DNA from: Brachionus plicatilis
Lineage: Eukaryota; Rotifera; Eurotatoria; Ploima; Brachionidae
DNA: 64,000 nucleotides
NCBI GenBank assembly: GCA_010279815.1
Contig: QEOQ01000694.1
Coordinates: 458,234 to 522,233, forward strand
Direction of reading: 5' to 3'
The notes below the pieces were generated by a model. That model saw nothing but the letters and a program-made list of their open reading frames with translations. It had not been told where the DNA came from and ran no database searches. The position numbers were made by a program, and so were the translations under genes. Position 1 is the first letter of the stretch. Each line of letters starts with the position of its first letter. This document shows, one piece after another, positions 55,497 through 64,000 of the stretch.

Positions 55497-55945
55497 GGGT
55501 CTAGGTAATTATGTGACCGGCCGTTCACAACTTTCGTGACCTAAATTTTTTCTCGTATTATGTGACCCGAGCTGTTCACAACTTTCGTGACCTGAAATTA
55601 TGTGATCAAAAAATTTTAAAAGTGATCTCATTTTTTTTAAATTGATCACATAATTCATTTAATGGTCAAAAAATTTATTTCTGGTTCACATTATTCTTTT
55701 CTTGATCACAAAATTTTTCTTTTGATCACATGATTATGTAAAGTAAAATTTGCTAAAAATTACAAACTGTTAAGATCACTGAATGAAAATTATTATTAAT
55801 TTCTGGTTCACATTATTCTTATCTGGGTCACATTTTTTCATTTTAGACCACATTATTTGACAAAATTTTTTATTCTTTATTTTTTGATCACATAATTTCA
55901 GGTCACGAAAGTTGTGAACGGCCGGTCACATAATTACCTAGACCC
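55497..55945. mobile_element. Merlin-like MITE with perfect 8-bp target duplication
   Basis: The ends GGGTCTAGGTAATTATGTGA and TCACATAATTACCTAGACCC are exact inverted repeats extending about 50 bp (through GGCCGTTCACAACTTTCGTG). The flank is GTTTATTC on both sides (55489-55496 and 55946-55953). The GGGTCTAG terminus and TTCACA/TGTGAAC-type subterminal words are shared with the transposase-bearing copy at 6715-7540. The inside is a series of GTGATCA/TGATCAC and GGTCACA words with no reading frame. Confidence 0.85.
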
Positions 55946-56165
55946 GTTTATTCCAAGAGTCAATAAAATTAAGCTGTAAAAAAAAGTGTTGACATTGCAT
56001 AAAAATTTTAGATTAAAATTATATTCGCTATCGATAAAAAACAATTTTATTTTTAAATATTTATTTTTTCATAATTCTTTCATTCAATGAAAACTAAAAA
56101 TCGACTTGGATCAAAGTTAAGGCTTTTTCTTTTTGATTTTTGAAGAATGAAAAATTTTAAAAAGA

Positions 56166-57734
56166 TCAATTAGAAAAATTTTCGAATAAAAATTTATAAT
56201 ATTCAAAATCTAAGAAGAGATTTTGAATTGAATATTCTATGTTGAGACCCAAATCACTATCTCTAAAGTGGCTAAAATAGCCAATTTTTAAAGGAACACT
56301 GACTTTTCTGCTTTCTTTTGTAATCGTCCAAGCAAAATGCTGATTATACGAAAGAGTGTAGTCGGTATTGTAAATAGATTTTCCAGCTCGATTATTAACT
56401 AAAGCCCCAATATAGTTGTTCCATTTAGGATTCAAATCGCTATTTTGAAAAATTGTTTTATTCATACAATCGAATAACCAGATATTTTGTTTGAATGAAT
56501 TGAGTAAATTCTGATCATTTGAGTTTTTGCTCGTAAATCTCAATCGAATTCCGGAAGAAGAGTACTCTAAATTTTGAGTTTCATTTGATTTCAAAATTTT
56601 CATAATAATTTCGTGTTTGATAAGCATATTTACATTTTCAAATTGAAAATATGCCACTTTGTTCCCATATTTTCTTTCCAACTTTTCAATATAATCATAA
56701 ATTTTAACAAATTTTATATCATCATTTTTTTCACATATTTTTGATTCATTGACATTCTTAACGTGATCGGTTTCAAAGGACCTCGGAAAAATAAACTCAT
56801 CAAAGTCATAATTACTAATGTATTGATATTCATGGCGATTTTTCATTAAACAATCATTAGAATTTAGACGCTCATGTGTATTTTTAATATAGTGATCTCG
56901 AAGATCAAAATTTATCTTCATTGATAACAAACATGAATCTAGAAGTGTCTTGTATTCTGAATTTTGAGGAAATTCGTTCACTTTTTGCTTGTGCCATTTA
57001 CAAATGTTATTCTCGGTAATTTCGTGACCAATTATTTGAATGAAAGATCCAAATTTCTTATCTAACAATTCAAAATAATCTTCAGGATTATCTAAAAAAT
57101 ACAAAACAACTTTTTCATATCCGATTTTTTTCTGAATATCCAGCCAATTTATTAGCTTTAATTTTTTGGAAGAATCCAAATGGTTGATTGTATGTACACA
57201 ATTGATAATTTTTTTTTTCTTGGCTTCATTTTTGTTTAAAATAATAGGTTTTTGATATAAAACAAATTTATTTTCGAATTTTTTTTGGTCAAAATCACGC
57301 ATATCAATCAATGCGACCAATATTTCATCCAAATTTTGAATATTCTTTTCCAAATTGCAGCTAATTTTGTACAACTTGTTCACTTTATATTTTGTTTGCA
57401 TTAAGCTAATAGTTAAAGTATTAGAAACTGGAATAAAATAAAAATTGCCCTGATTAGTTACAAGGCATCTTATATGCTCGGATTTATAATCTTGAATATA
57501 ATTTAAAGTTTCTATTTGAATCCTAGTATTGTTTGAATCTAATTTAACAACACTAGAGTATTGACTAATTTTTCCATTAACAATAAAATTATTTGAATTG
57601 AAAATATTCTCATTAAATGAATTGTTAAGGTAAACAAAATTTCTTGATGAAACTTTTACATTAGTCCAGATAAAATAAAGTACTGGGATAAAAATAAAAC
57701 AAAAAAGAAAGAATATTTTTTGTTTTTTGACCAT
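56166..57734 (-). CDS. GT92-family (DUF23) glycosyltransferase-like type II membrane protein
   Basis: Predicted Golgi glycosyltransferase of family 92, which in nematodes adds galactose to core fucose of N-glycans; the donor and acceptor here are unknown. Intronless, 522 aa. A short basic N-terminus is followed by one membrane anchor (FFLFCFIFIPVLYFIW, ~8-23), giving type II topology. The GT92 domain covers about 175-500: INCVHTINHL, KIGYEKVVLYFLDN, and the diagnostic HERLNSNDCLMKNRHEYQYI then SNYDFDEFIFPR with the DxD-like Asp310-Phe-Asp312-Glu. Several Asn-x-Ser/Thr sites are present. A broken copy of its first 27 codons lies upstream at 58452-58535. Confidence 0.85.
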   Translation of the reverse strand: MVKKQKIFFLFCFIFIPVLYFIWTNVKVSSRNFVYLNNSFNENIFNSNNFIVNGKISQYSSVVKLDSNNTRIQIETLNYIQDYKSEHIRCLVTNQGNFYFIPVSNTLTISLMQTKYKVNKLYKISCNLEKNIQNLDEILVALIDMRDFDQKKFENKFVLYQKPIILNKNEAKKKKIINCVHTINHLDSSKKLKLINWLDIQKKIGYEKVVLYFLDNPEDYFELLDKKFGSFIQIIGHEITENNICKWHKQKVNEFPQNSEYKTLLDSCLLSMKINFDLRDHYIKNTHERLNSNDCLMKNRHEYQYISNYDFDEFIFPRSFETDHVKNVNESKICEKNDDIKFVKIYDYIEKLERKYGNKVAYFQFENVNMLIKHEIIMKILKSNETQNLEYSSSGIRLRFTSKNSNDQNLLNSFKQNIWLFDCMNKTIFQNSDLNPKWNNYIGALVNNRAGKSIYNTDYTLSYNQHFAWTITKESRKVSVPLKIGYFSHFRDSDLGLNIEYSIQNLFLDFEYYKFLFENFSN

Positions 57735-58084
57735 AATACCAATTCGAAATTATCACATAAAAAACAATATCTTACCAGTTAAATTTATATTTTTTATTAT
57801 TATCAAATTGGTTTTAAAAACAAAAAATTGATTTGAAAATTTACGATATTAGTTTATGATTAAATTTTTAAACGATAAGCTATTTTATTATGTAAATTTT
57901 TAATCTTATCTTTTTTAATTTTAGATTGCAACTTATTCATTCAAATCGTTAAGCAAATTTTTTTAAGAAATATTGTTTTTAAATTTACAACTAAAAATTA
58001 ATTAAATTTTAAAACTTTTTGAAAACTTTTTACACAAATGCCACCTCTCTTGTTAAGAAATGGAGCAATTTTAAATCATTATTT

Positions 58085-58440
58085 ACATTTCGAAATTTTC
58101 TTCATGTTATTCTCATCACCGAGATATGGTGTTATATCCATGGCATAACCATACTTGACTACTACAGACCCCCTTATGCCATCTGTTAGACAAATTTTGG
58201 AATATGAACTTCTAGCAGCCTTGCAGATCTGCTTTTTGTTAAATTTTCTCGTAGCCAGTGACAGATACTTCCTAGAATAAGGACTGCCCTGAATATCTAA
58301 GCATCATGAATAAGAACTTCCTAACCTAACATAGTGTTATCTTTGAGACAAAATTCAAGTAATATCCTCGATCTGGTCATTACAAACGTTCGATTCAGAA
58401 TCTTTAGTGGAGTCCATGGTCACCTTCTTTTCTAACATTA
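58085..58440 (+). pseudogene. LINE endonuclease fragment
   Basis: Conceptual translation contains HGITILDYYRPPYAIC and NSSNILDLVITNVRFRIF, matching the YRPP and LDLV-TN blocks of the APE-type endonuclease of non-LTR retrotransposons. Several stops lie between them. It abuts the truncated GT92 duplicate. Confidence 0.6.
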
Positions 58441-58451
58441 CCTTATTAAAG

Positions 58452-58535
58452 CTAAATTTTGAAATTACTCCAGATAAAATTAAGTACTGGGATAAAAATT
58501 AAACAAAAAAAGAATAATTCAGTTTTATTGACCAT
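58452..58535 (-). pseudogene. Truncated duplicate of the GT92 gene 5' end
   Basis: Reads MVNKTELFFFCLIFIPVLNF then IWSNFK and a stop. The neighbouring gene begins [20 protein letters not shown] then FIWTNVK. The DNA matches over about 110 bp, including the untranslated stretch before the ATG (to about 58580). Homology ends where the LINE fragment begins, so only the cytoplasmic tail, anchor and leader remain. Confidence 0.7.
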
Positions 58536-58580
58536 CATGCCAAATCGATTTTATCAAAAAAAAATATATCAGTTAAATTT

Positions 58581-60110
58581 GTTTTTAAAATTTTTTTTTA
58601 AATAAAAACTTGAGAACCAAATTTTTTGTAAGGAATTTATGAAATTTTTATTTAGTATCTAATGATTTTGTTAAATTTATTTTTAACAATCATCAAAGAG
58701 ATTAATTCTAAATGAATAGCTTGACTATCTTAAACACAGAGTAAAATACTCCTAGCTTTTAAAAATATAATCTTAGTATTTAAAAAAAGTATAAAAAAAA
58801 ACAATAAAATATTTTGATGCTGAATAATTCAAAACATAAATAAAAGATTGCAATGCTAAAAGGAAATAAAGTTTTGCACAAAAAATTTTCAGAGATAAAT
58901 CTTCTCATTTAATATTAATCTTTATTTAAAAAAAAAATCCCTCAGAAAAAATTAAATAAAAAAAGTAAAATAATATATATTGTAACACGCCCTGTACCCC
59001 AGGCCGGCATTGTGAATTTTGGAACAAGCAACAAAAACAAAAATTTTAAAACGAAATAATTTTTTCTGAGTCTAAAAATTTTTCTGCAAAATTCATAAAA
59101 TTCAATTTATAACCAATTTTTTTCCTCGTCTTGAATTTTCTAAATCGGTTTAATTGGATCGGTTATTTTGTCGTTTTTTTTTGAAAATGGTTTTAGGAAA
59201 AATCAGTTTCACATAGGTTTGATTAAACCAATCTTCCACCTTTATTCCCTAATAAACTTTTTTATCAAAAAGAAATTTGATTTTTCTTATTGATATCATT
59301 GTTCCGCTTTTTTATAAAGAATATGTCACGGATAAACAGTGAGATTTAACTGTTAAACACCATTTTACTTTTAATTATTTTAAAAATTATATTAAAAATT
59401 TAAGGGGCCCGGGGCGAATCCCTGGTTTATGAATTCGGGTATGTTGTAGATTAGAGAAATATTAGTTAAAATTAGAACCAAAACTTAAATTATTAATTAA
59501 TTATAATTATTTATTATTAATTAATATTAATTAATTATATTAATTATAACCTTTATTTTAATCATCAAAAAGTACAGAAATTAAAAAAGGGATCAGAGTC
59601 AAATAAAATAAAATTCTGATAAAGTGCAAAAAGGAAAATGATTTTTAAAAGTTTAAAATCGCTGTCTATCCATGCATTTGTATCTAATAATTCATTGACT
59701 GGATTTGATAAAATTTTTTATGCATATTTAATAGACTCTAATAACTTAGATTATTAAAAAATCTAGTTGGTTTACTAAATTAGAAAGATCGTCTTAAAAA
59801 CCGTTACCTACCAAAGACTTGTATCCTCTGATCTTTACCTCAATAATAAATATGTTTAATTCTTTATAATTCTTTATATTAAAGTCAAAGTTTTGACTTG
59901 ACTTGGACTTTTGACAAACTACGAAATAATAGCAATTAAGTAATTTGCGATAGCAGTAAATTGCCACCCAAAAATAAGAGAATTAAAATATTTTTTTCAT
60001 TTAAAAAATAAGGGGCAAAATGTTATTTGAGTTAAAAATTAGTAAATAAAAAATTTCAATTAAGATTTTTTCTTTATTTTTTTTAAATATTCGAATTCAA
60101 TTTCAAATTT
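58581..60110. other. AT-rich intergenic region
   Basis: No live gene. 59010-59040 (GGCATTGTGAATTTTGG) looks like a lone end of the GG(C/T)ATTGTGAA transposon family, and 59403-59455 is a second copy of the GC-richer repeat from 32672. 59885-59915 has TTTTGACTTGACTTGGACTT, like subterminal parts of the hAT-like family. Confidence 0.45.
59403..59455 (+). repeat. GC-richer interspersed repeat, copy 2
   Basis: GGGGCCCGGGGCGAATCCCT, then GGTTTATGAATTCGGGTATG and TTGTAGATTAGAG, corresponding to the repeat at 32672-32742. Confidence 0.55.
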
Positions 60111-63100
60111 CTAAGCTATTTCACAAGAAATGCAAAACTCATTGACATGGGCTAAAATTTTAATTGATTCAATAAATCCTTTGCAAACTGAGCTAAGAAA
60201 TTCTTCATCCGCATTATTAAAATCTTTTCCCGTACCGTAAATAAAAACATAAAATGTTCGTTGAAATTTAAAATTTAAATTTTGGTTCTTAGATTCAAAT
60301 AATCTAGTCAATGATCTAAATTGCAGTTTATTCACTGTTTTCTCCAAATTAGTAATTAATCCGAGGATTTTAGCCTTAATCAAAGTGAATAAATGATTAA
60401 TATCATTCAAGTTGTTGAATTCAATTGTTAAACAAATCTTTTTAAATGGTGCATCAAGTTCCTCGCTACATACTTGTTCATAATCAGTCGAATTTTTGAG
60501 TATACCATGACATCTTTTAATTTCTTGGATCAAATTTTTTTTTCTAGCATCATTGACTATTTTAGAAGTATTGTGATACGGATACACTGTCTGCAAAATA
60601 TTAACTGGTGATTTTTGGTTATTTTTTTCCAAAAATTCATTTGCCAAACCAGAATTAAGTACTGAAATCGGCTTGTTCCAATTCCATTCTGAGTAAAACC
60701 TAAAAAATTCTCTCAAAATATTTTCAAATCTTTCGCTTTTTTGATCAAGTTCTAATTCATGTGCAAACTCTTCGTGTCTTTGCCTCAAAAAAAACACTAC
60801 CATCAATGCCCATGATATTCCGCCCAAATAACCAAATGCTTTACCGTAAATGCTCCTACATTTGGCCCAATATTTAACAAAACTTGTCAATATTTGAAAA
60901 TCTTTATAATAATAGACATATTTTTTTAAATTATCATTTTCAAAAAGTCCACTACAGGGATACAACTTGTCATACTCCAAATCTAGACCAGCCATAAACG
61001 AATAATTGTTGAAAACAAAATTGCTAGCTGGAAAATTTTGCTCTTCAATTTGAAAAATTTGAACATCAATACTTGTTAAGATATCGTCATTAGTTTGAAG
61101 CTCAATAATTGGAACCAGAGCATCCTTAATTGGTCTGACTACACTGAAGTAAGAATCTTGTCTCAACGCTTGTGTCAGCTGATCAATTGGATTAATAAAG
61201 TCATCTTTAACACAAACTAAACTAAAGTCAATATCGTTGGATAGGATGCCTAGTTGATGAGATCCAACAGTGACAATTTCAAATTTATTCAAATAATCTG
61301 CAGACAAATTTTCAATTTTATTTTTAACTTCATTTACTTTTTGTTCAAAAGAATCTGATTCTGTGCCATTGAGTAGAATTTTTTTATCACTCATAAACTT
61401 TAATAAAAGTCCATTTAAAGAGCCAAGTCCTCTGTTTATTGATGGGTATCTTTTTCCCAAAGGAAATGCGCGTCTTATCTTAAAAGGAGTCGAATCAGTT
61501 CTTGTCATCCAATACAAACAGTCCACCTCAAATTCTAGAATTGGTTTTTTATTGATAAATTGATTAAATTCGGCTTTTATTTCCGTCAGAGTATCTAAGG
61601 CCCACAATTTTTTTGCTTTCTTTTTATCATCTGGCTGAGCTATGGTCAAGTGAGGATTCAGTCTTGCTCTGTTCCATTTAGAATTATCTTTATCATCGAA
61701 CAAACACTTCAGGTCTGAGTAAATTGAATTTAGGATATTTTCCGAGTTGGCATCAGGCTTCAAAAAAACCACAAAATTCTTAGCAAATGAGTCTATTTGA
61801 GACAATTGGCACCTAAAACTTCCATAATTGCTCAAAACTTTTAACAAATCACCAATTGATGATTCTTGTTCGTCATTTAGCTCAATGTCTTCATAAAATG
61901 GATAGAGTATGTTCAAATGTGGAGGCCATCTAGTTATCTGTGGATCATAAAGCCTTCGAATAGGCTGAATAAACTCATCACTTAAATTCTTTGGAACAAC
62001 CACTGCCAACGTGCTTTTGTGTACTAATTTCACTTGGTCCTCATTTGTTACAAAGCTAAATTGACACTCTAGGCCATAGTGATCCGAAGCATTCAATTGA
62101 AACCCATTCACATGGTTTGTCCTCAATTCAGTGTTTGTATTTGTGACATCAGTCTCATTTGATTCATAAAAACACTTTACATTCAGGTAATCATCTAGTT
62201 TAATAGGCTCTTGGGGCTCAATTTTAAATGGCAATGTGTTGACCAGAAGAGATTTGACATGGAGTAAATTTTTGTCTTTGCACCGGAACAATATTCGGTC
62301 CATGCGGCGTGGTTCGCTGTGAGATGAAGTTATTGCTGAGCAAAAATTGCTTGATGGGTCAAAAGTGAAGCAATTGGGAGCCAAGTCTTTAAAGTTGTCG
62401 TCTAAAAATAATTCTTTTAAAAGTTCATTTTCTTGGATGCTAGAGTCTCCAAAGTTAAAATCACCACCAATAAATGTGTGCTCACAATTCGAGTTGGTCA
62501 CGAATGCTCTTAAATTTTTAAGCTGTTTTTCCCTCTTTTGAAAAGAATTATTTACTTTATTAGAAGATAAATGGATGTTTATGATCATTAACTTTTGGAC
62601 TTTTTTAGTTTTTTTCGAACCGATTTCAAAGGTACAAACTTGAGCTGATTTGTTTGAATTATCGCTAAGCGGATAGTTTATGTGGCTTACTGGTTTAATC
62701 TTTGAAAAGATAACACAATTTGAATGAAGGTTATTACCGCGCTTAATTGAGCAAAAAAAATAATTATTTTGTATAAAATCACTTTGCATAAGGTTTTCTT
62801 CTTCATGTTCTTCACATTCTTGTAGCAAAACGAAGCTAGGACTTCTTGTTTCGATCAAACGAAGCAAGTAAGGCATTCGGTCAATTTTATCCAAATTTTC
62901 AAGACCACAATTTTTGTTCAGACTCACTCGTGAATCAATGCTTCTGGCAAAATTTGATCGTGACATAATATTGTAGGTTAAAATTTGGAATTTTTCTAAA
63001 TCATATGGTTCCACAGTGGCTGTCTGGTCATCCCATTGACCATTTATATACTGGAGTACAGGACTGTCATTTATTAAATTATTTTTTTCGGTTTCAGCCA

Positions 63101-63884
63101 ATTTTTCATCTTGGTCATTTTCAGTTTTGGAGAAAAAATTTGAGACATCGCCCATGCCGGTGATTAAATCAAGTTTTTTCTCTCGATCCCAGACTATTTT
63201 ATCATTTATTTTAAAATAGCGGAATCTGTGTAGCGGAACACCATCTCTGTCCTCATGTACACCTTTAAATTCATTGAATTTTATTTCCTTTATTCCCACA
63301 AAGCGGTCCACATAACCGATCACAACTTGATTTTTATCAATTTGTTGGTCCCATTTAATTCTTTGAAAAATAGAATCAGATCCTTTGAATTTTTGTTTGG
63401 CCTCTTGATATTGACACTCTGGGTCATTCTTGAGTTGAGTTTTTTTTTTTCTTTGAGCCGAATCTGATTTAGCACTTAAATTACTTTGTTGGTAATTTTT
63501 GTTCTTAGATTTTGATTCTAATGCGTCAAAAGACTCCTTAATAAATTGATCTAAATCGATTAATTCAATTATTTTATTAAACATGTTAATAATTAGACAT
63601 TTTCCTGGATTCAAGTCAACAATTTGATTTAGTTCTAGATCCAGAGTTTTTAGAAAATTCTGGATCGCTTCTTGCCGATTAGGTTTCATGCCGTTTAAAT
63701 CCAATGTTTGGCATTTTACTGATATGGGCCAAGCTATCGGATAATCTTCTTGTAAAACAAGCTGTAAAGTTAAACTTTTTCTGATTTTTAGAAAAACTGT
63801 ACGAATATTGCTCGATTCGGTAATATTAATTTCCACATTTTTCGATTTGAAATATTCGACTTCTTGAGCTAAATTAATAGCCAT
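60111..63884 (-). CDS. Multidomain RNA-processing protein: RWD-like, MJ1316, EEP, 2H phosphoesterase and poly(A)-polymerase-type domains
   Basis: Intronless, 1257 aa. Domains in order: an RWD/UBC-like N-terminus (~10-115, SLTLQLVLQEDYPIAWPISV); an MJ1316 (DUF504) domain (~170-245: FQRIKWDQQ, VGIKEIKFNEFKGVHEDRDG, VPLHRFRYFK, VWDREKKLDLITG); an EEP nuclease/phosphatase (~297-612) with Asn305, Glu356 (LLQECEE), GGDFNFGD (Asp475, Asn477), RRMDRILF (Asp529) and SDHYGLE (Asp601-His602); a 2H (LigT/AKAP7-like) phosphoesterase (~625-810) with HLNIL (His656) and HLTIA (His745); and a nucleotidyltransferase/PAP region (~820-1130) with GSHQLGILSNDIDF (Asp884, Asp886), SIDVQIF (Asp940) and FGYLGGISWALMVVF. 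All catalytic motifs look intact. MJ1316 domains are predicted to bind RNA cyclic-phosphate ends, and 2H enzymes open such ends, so a role in RNA 3'-end repair or tailing is likely; the substrate is unknown. Human LENG9 has the MJ1316 + 2H pair only. Confidence 0.85.
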   Translation of the reverse strand: MAINLAQEVEYFKSKNVEINITESSNIRTVFLKIRKSLTLQLVLQEDYPIAWPISVKCQTLDLNGMKPNRQEAIQNFLKTLDLELNQIVDLNPGKCLIINMFNKIIELIDLDQFIKESFDALESKSKNKNYQQSNLSAKSDSAQRKKKTQLKNDPECQYQEAKQKFKGSDSIFQRIKWDQQIDKNQVVIGYVDRFVGIKEIKFNEFKGVHEDRDGVPLHRFRYFKINDKIVWDREKKLDLITGMGDVSNFFSKTENDQDEKLAETEKNNLINDSPVLQYINGQWDDQTATVEPYDLEKFQILTYNIMSRSNFARSIDSRVSLNKNCGLENLDKIDRMPYLLRLIETRSPSFVLLQECEEHEEENLMQSDFIQNNYFFCSIKRGNNLHSNCVIFSKIKPVSHINYPLSDNSNKSAQVCTFEIGSKKTKKVQKLMIINIHLSSNKVNNSFQKREKQLKNLRAFVTNSNCEHTFIGGDFNFGDSSIQENELLKELFLDDNFKDLAPNCFTFDPSSNFCSAITSSHSEPRRMDRILFRCKDKNLLHVKSLLVNTLPFKIEPQEPIKLDDYLNVKCFYESNETDVTNTNTELRTNHVNGFQLNASDHYGLECQFSFVTNEDQVKLVHKSTLAVVVPKNLSDEFIQPIRRLYDPQITRWPPHLNILYPFYEDIELNDEQESSIGDLLKVLSNYGSFRCQLSQIDSFAKNFVVFLKPDANSENILNSIYSDLKCLFDDKDNSKWNRARLNPHLTIAQPDDKKKAKKLWALDTLTEIKAEFNQFINKKPILEFEVDCLYWMTRTDSTPFKIRRAFPLGKRYPSINRGLGSLNGLLLKFMSDKKILLNGTESDSFEQKVNEVKNKIENLSADYLNKFEIVTVGSHQLGILSNDIDFSLVCVKDDFINPIDQLTQALRQDSYFSVVRPIKDALVPIIELQTNDDILTSIDVQIFQIEEQNFPASNFVFNNYSFMAGLDLEYDKLYPCSGLFENDNLKKYVYYYKDFQILTSFVKYWAKCRSIYGKAFGYLGGISWALMVVFFLRQRHEEFAHELELDQKSERFENILREFFRFYSEWNWNKPISVLNSGLANEFLEKNNQKSPVNILQTVYPYHNTSKIVNDARKKNLIQEIKRCHGILKNSTDYEQVCSEELDAPFKKICLTIEFNNLNDINHLFTLIKAKILGLITNLEKTVNKLQFRSLTRLFESKNQNLNFKFQRTFYVFIYGTGKDFNNADEEFLSSVCKGFIESIKILAHVNEFCISCEIA

Positions 63885-64000
63885 AATTTAAATGTCAAAA
63901 TCTATGATAATTTTATTTAATTAAAATTTACTTTAAAAATTTAAGGAGATATTAAGTTATTATAATTTTTAATTTCTTAATAATTTAAATTTAGATTGTT
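63885..64000. other. Upstream flank of the multidomain gene
   Basis: AT-rich sequence to the window edge; no motif called. Confidence 0.3.

Noticed and set aside
1..64000. Prokaryotic features (operons with ribosome binding sites, CRISPR arrays, insertion sequences)
   Set aside because: Spliceosomal introns and animal gene content make the window eukaryotic; no regularly spaced repeat array was seen.

Overview
The window is eukaryotic nuclear DNA. It is very AT-rich, its spliceosomal introns mostly follow GT...AG and are often only 45-120 bp, and the genes are animal orthologues (major vault protein, FBXO8, UBLCP1, TRIAP1, PTAR1, PPM1D, ECHDC3, HECTD3, leishmanolysin-like peptidase). Gene content, compactness, mostly intronless genes and base composition suit a small invertebrate. 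A rotifer of the Brachionus type is my best guess, but that is inference from style and not a sequence match.

Layout. 1-2310 (-): major vault protein, cut by the window edge. 4058-4695 (-): three-exon FCF2/DNTTIP2-like rRNA-processing factor, divergent from an unrecognised 368-aa gene (5108-6214, +). 6.7-8.2 kb: two inverted-repeat DNA transposons, one keeping a Merlin-like transposase stub. 9511-10557 (-): FBXO8, three exons. 12590-13540 (+): UBLCP1, convergent with TRIAP1 (13606-13854, -), which lies 94 bp downstream of PTAR1 (13949-15031, -). 15.9-17.5 kb: decayed LINE and Tc1/mariner pieces. 18513-18838: assembly gap. 18928-20856 (-): PPM1D, an intronless GC-rich island. 21.26-23.6 kb: LINE remnant enclosed by inverted repeats. 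24739-25623 (+): ECHDC3. 27777-35289 (+): HECTD3, rebuilt from 11 exons into an 874-aa frame. 36086-37132 (-): orphan protein with an HExxH zinc-peptidase motif. 40304-40816 (-): small orphan. 41084-49879 (-): leishmanolysin-like M8 metallopeptidase, 12 exons giving 716 aa with a signal peptide. 52.4-54.4 kb (-): second LINE of the same family. 54.9-55.9 kb: two DNA transposons with perfect 8-bp target duplications. 56166-57734 (-): GT92-type glycosyltransferase, with a broken duplicate of its 5' end about 0.8 kb away. 60111-63884 (-): a 1257-aa multidomain RNA-processing protein.

The genes are mostly unrelated housekeeping and signalling genes and form no pathway. The most notable locus is the 1257-aa protein. 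It joins an RWD-like N-terminus, an MJ1316 (DUF504) domain, an EEP nuclease/phosphatase, a 2H phosphoesterase and a poly(A)-polymerase-type nucleotidyltransferase in one chain, with the recognisable catalytic residues of the last three present. This looks like a single-chain RNA-end processing or repair enzyme. Other points of interest are the PTAR1-TRIAP1 pair with a splice acceptor just before the second ATG, and several non-autonomous transposon families whose ends and target duplications can be read directly.

Exon structures were built by hand from splice signals, phase and family knowledge. No searches were run.
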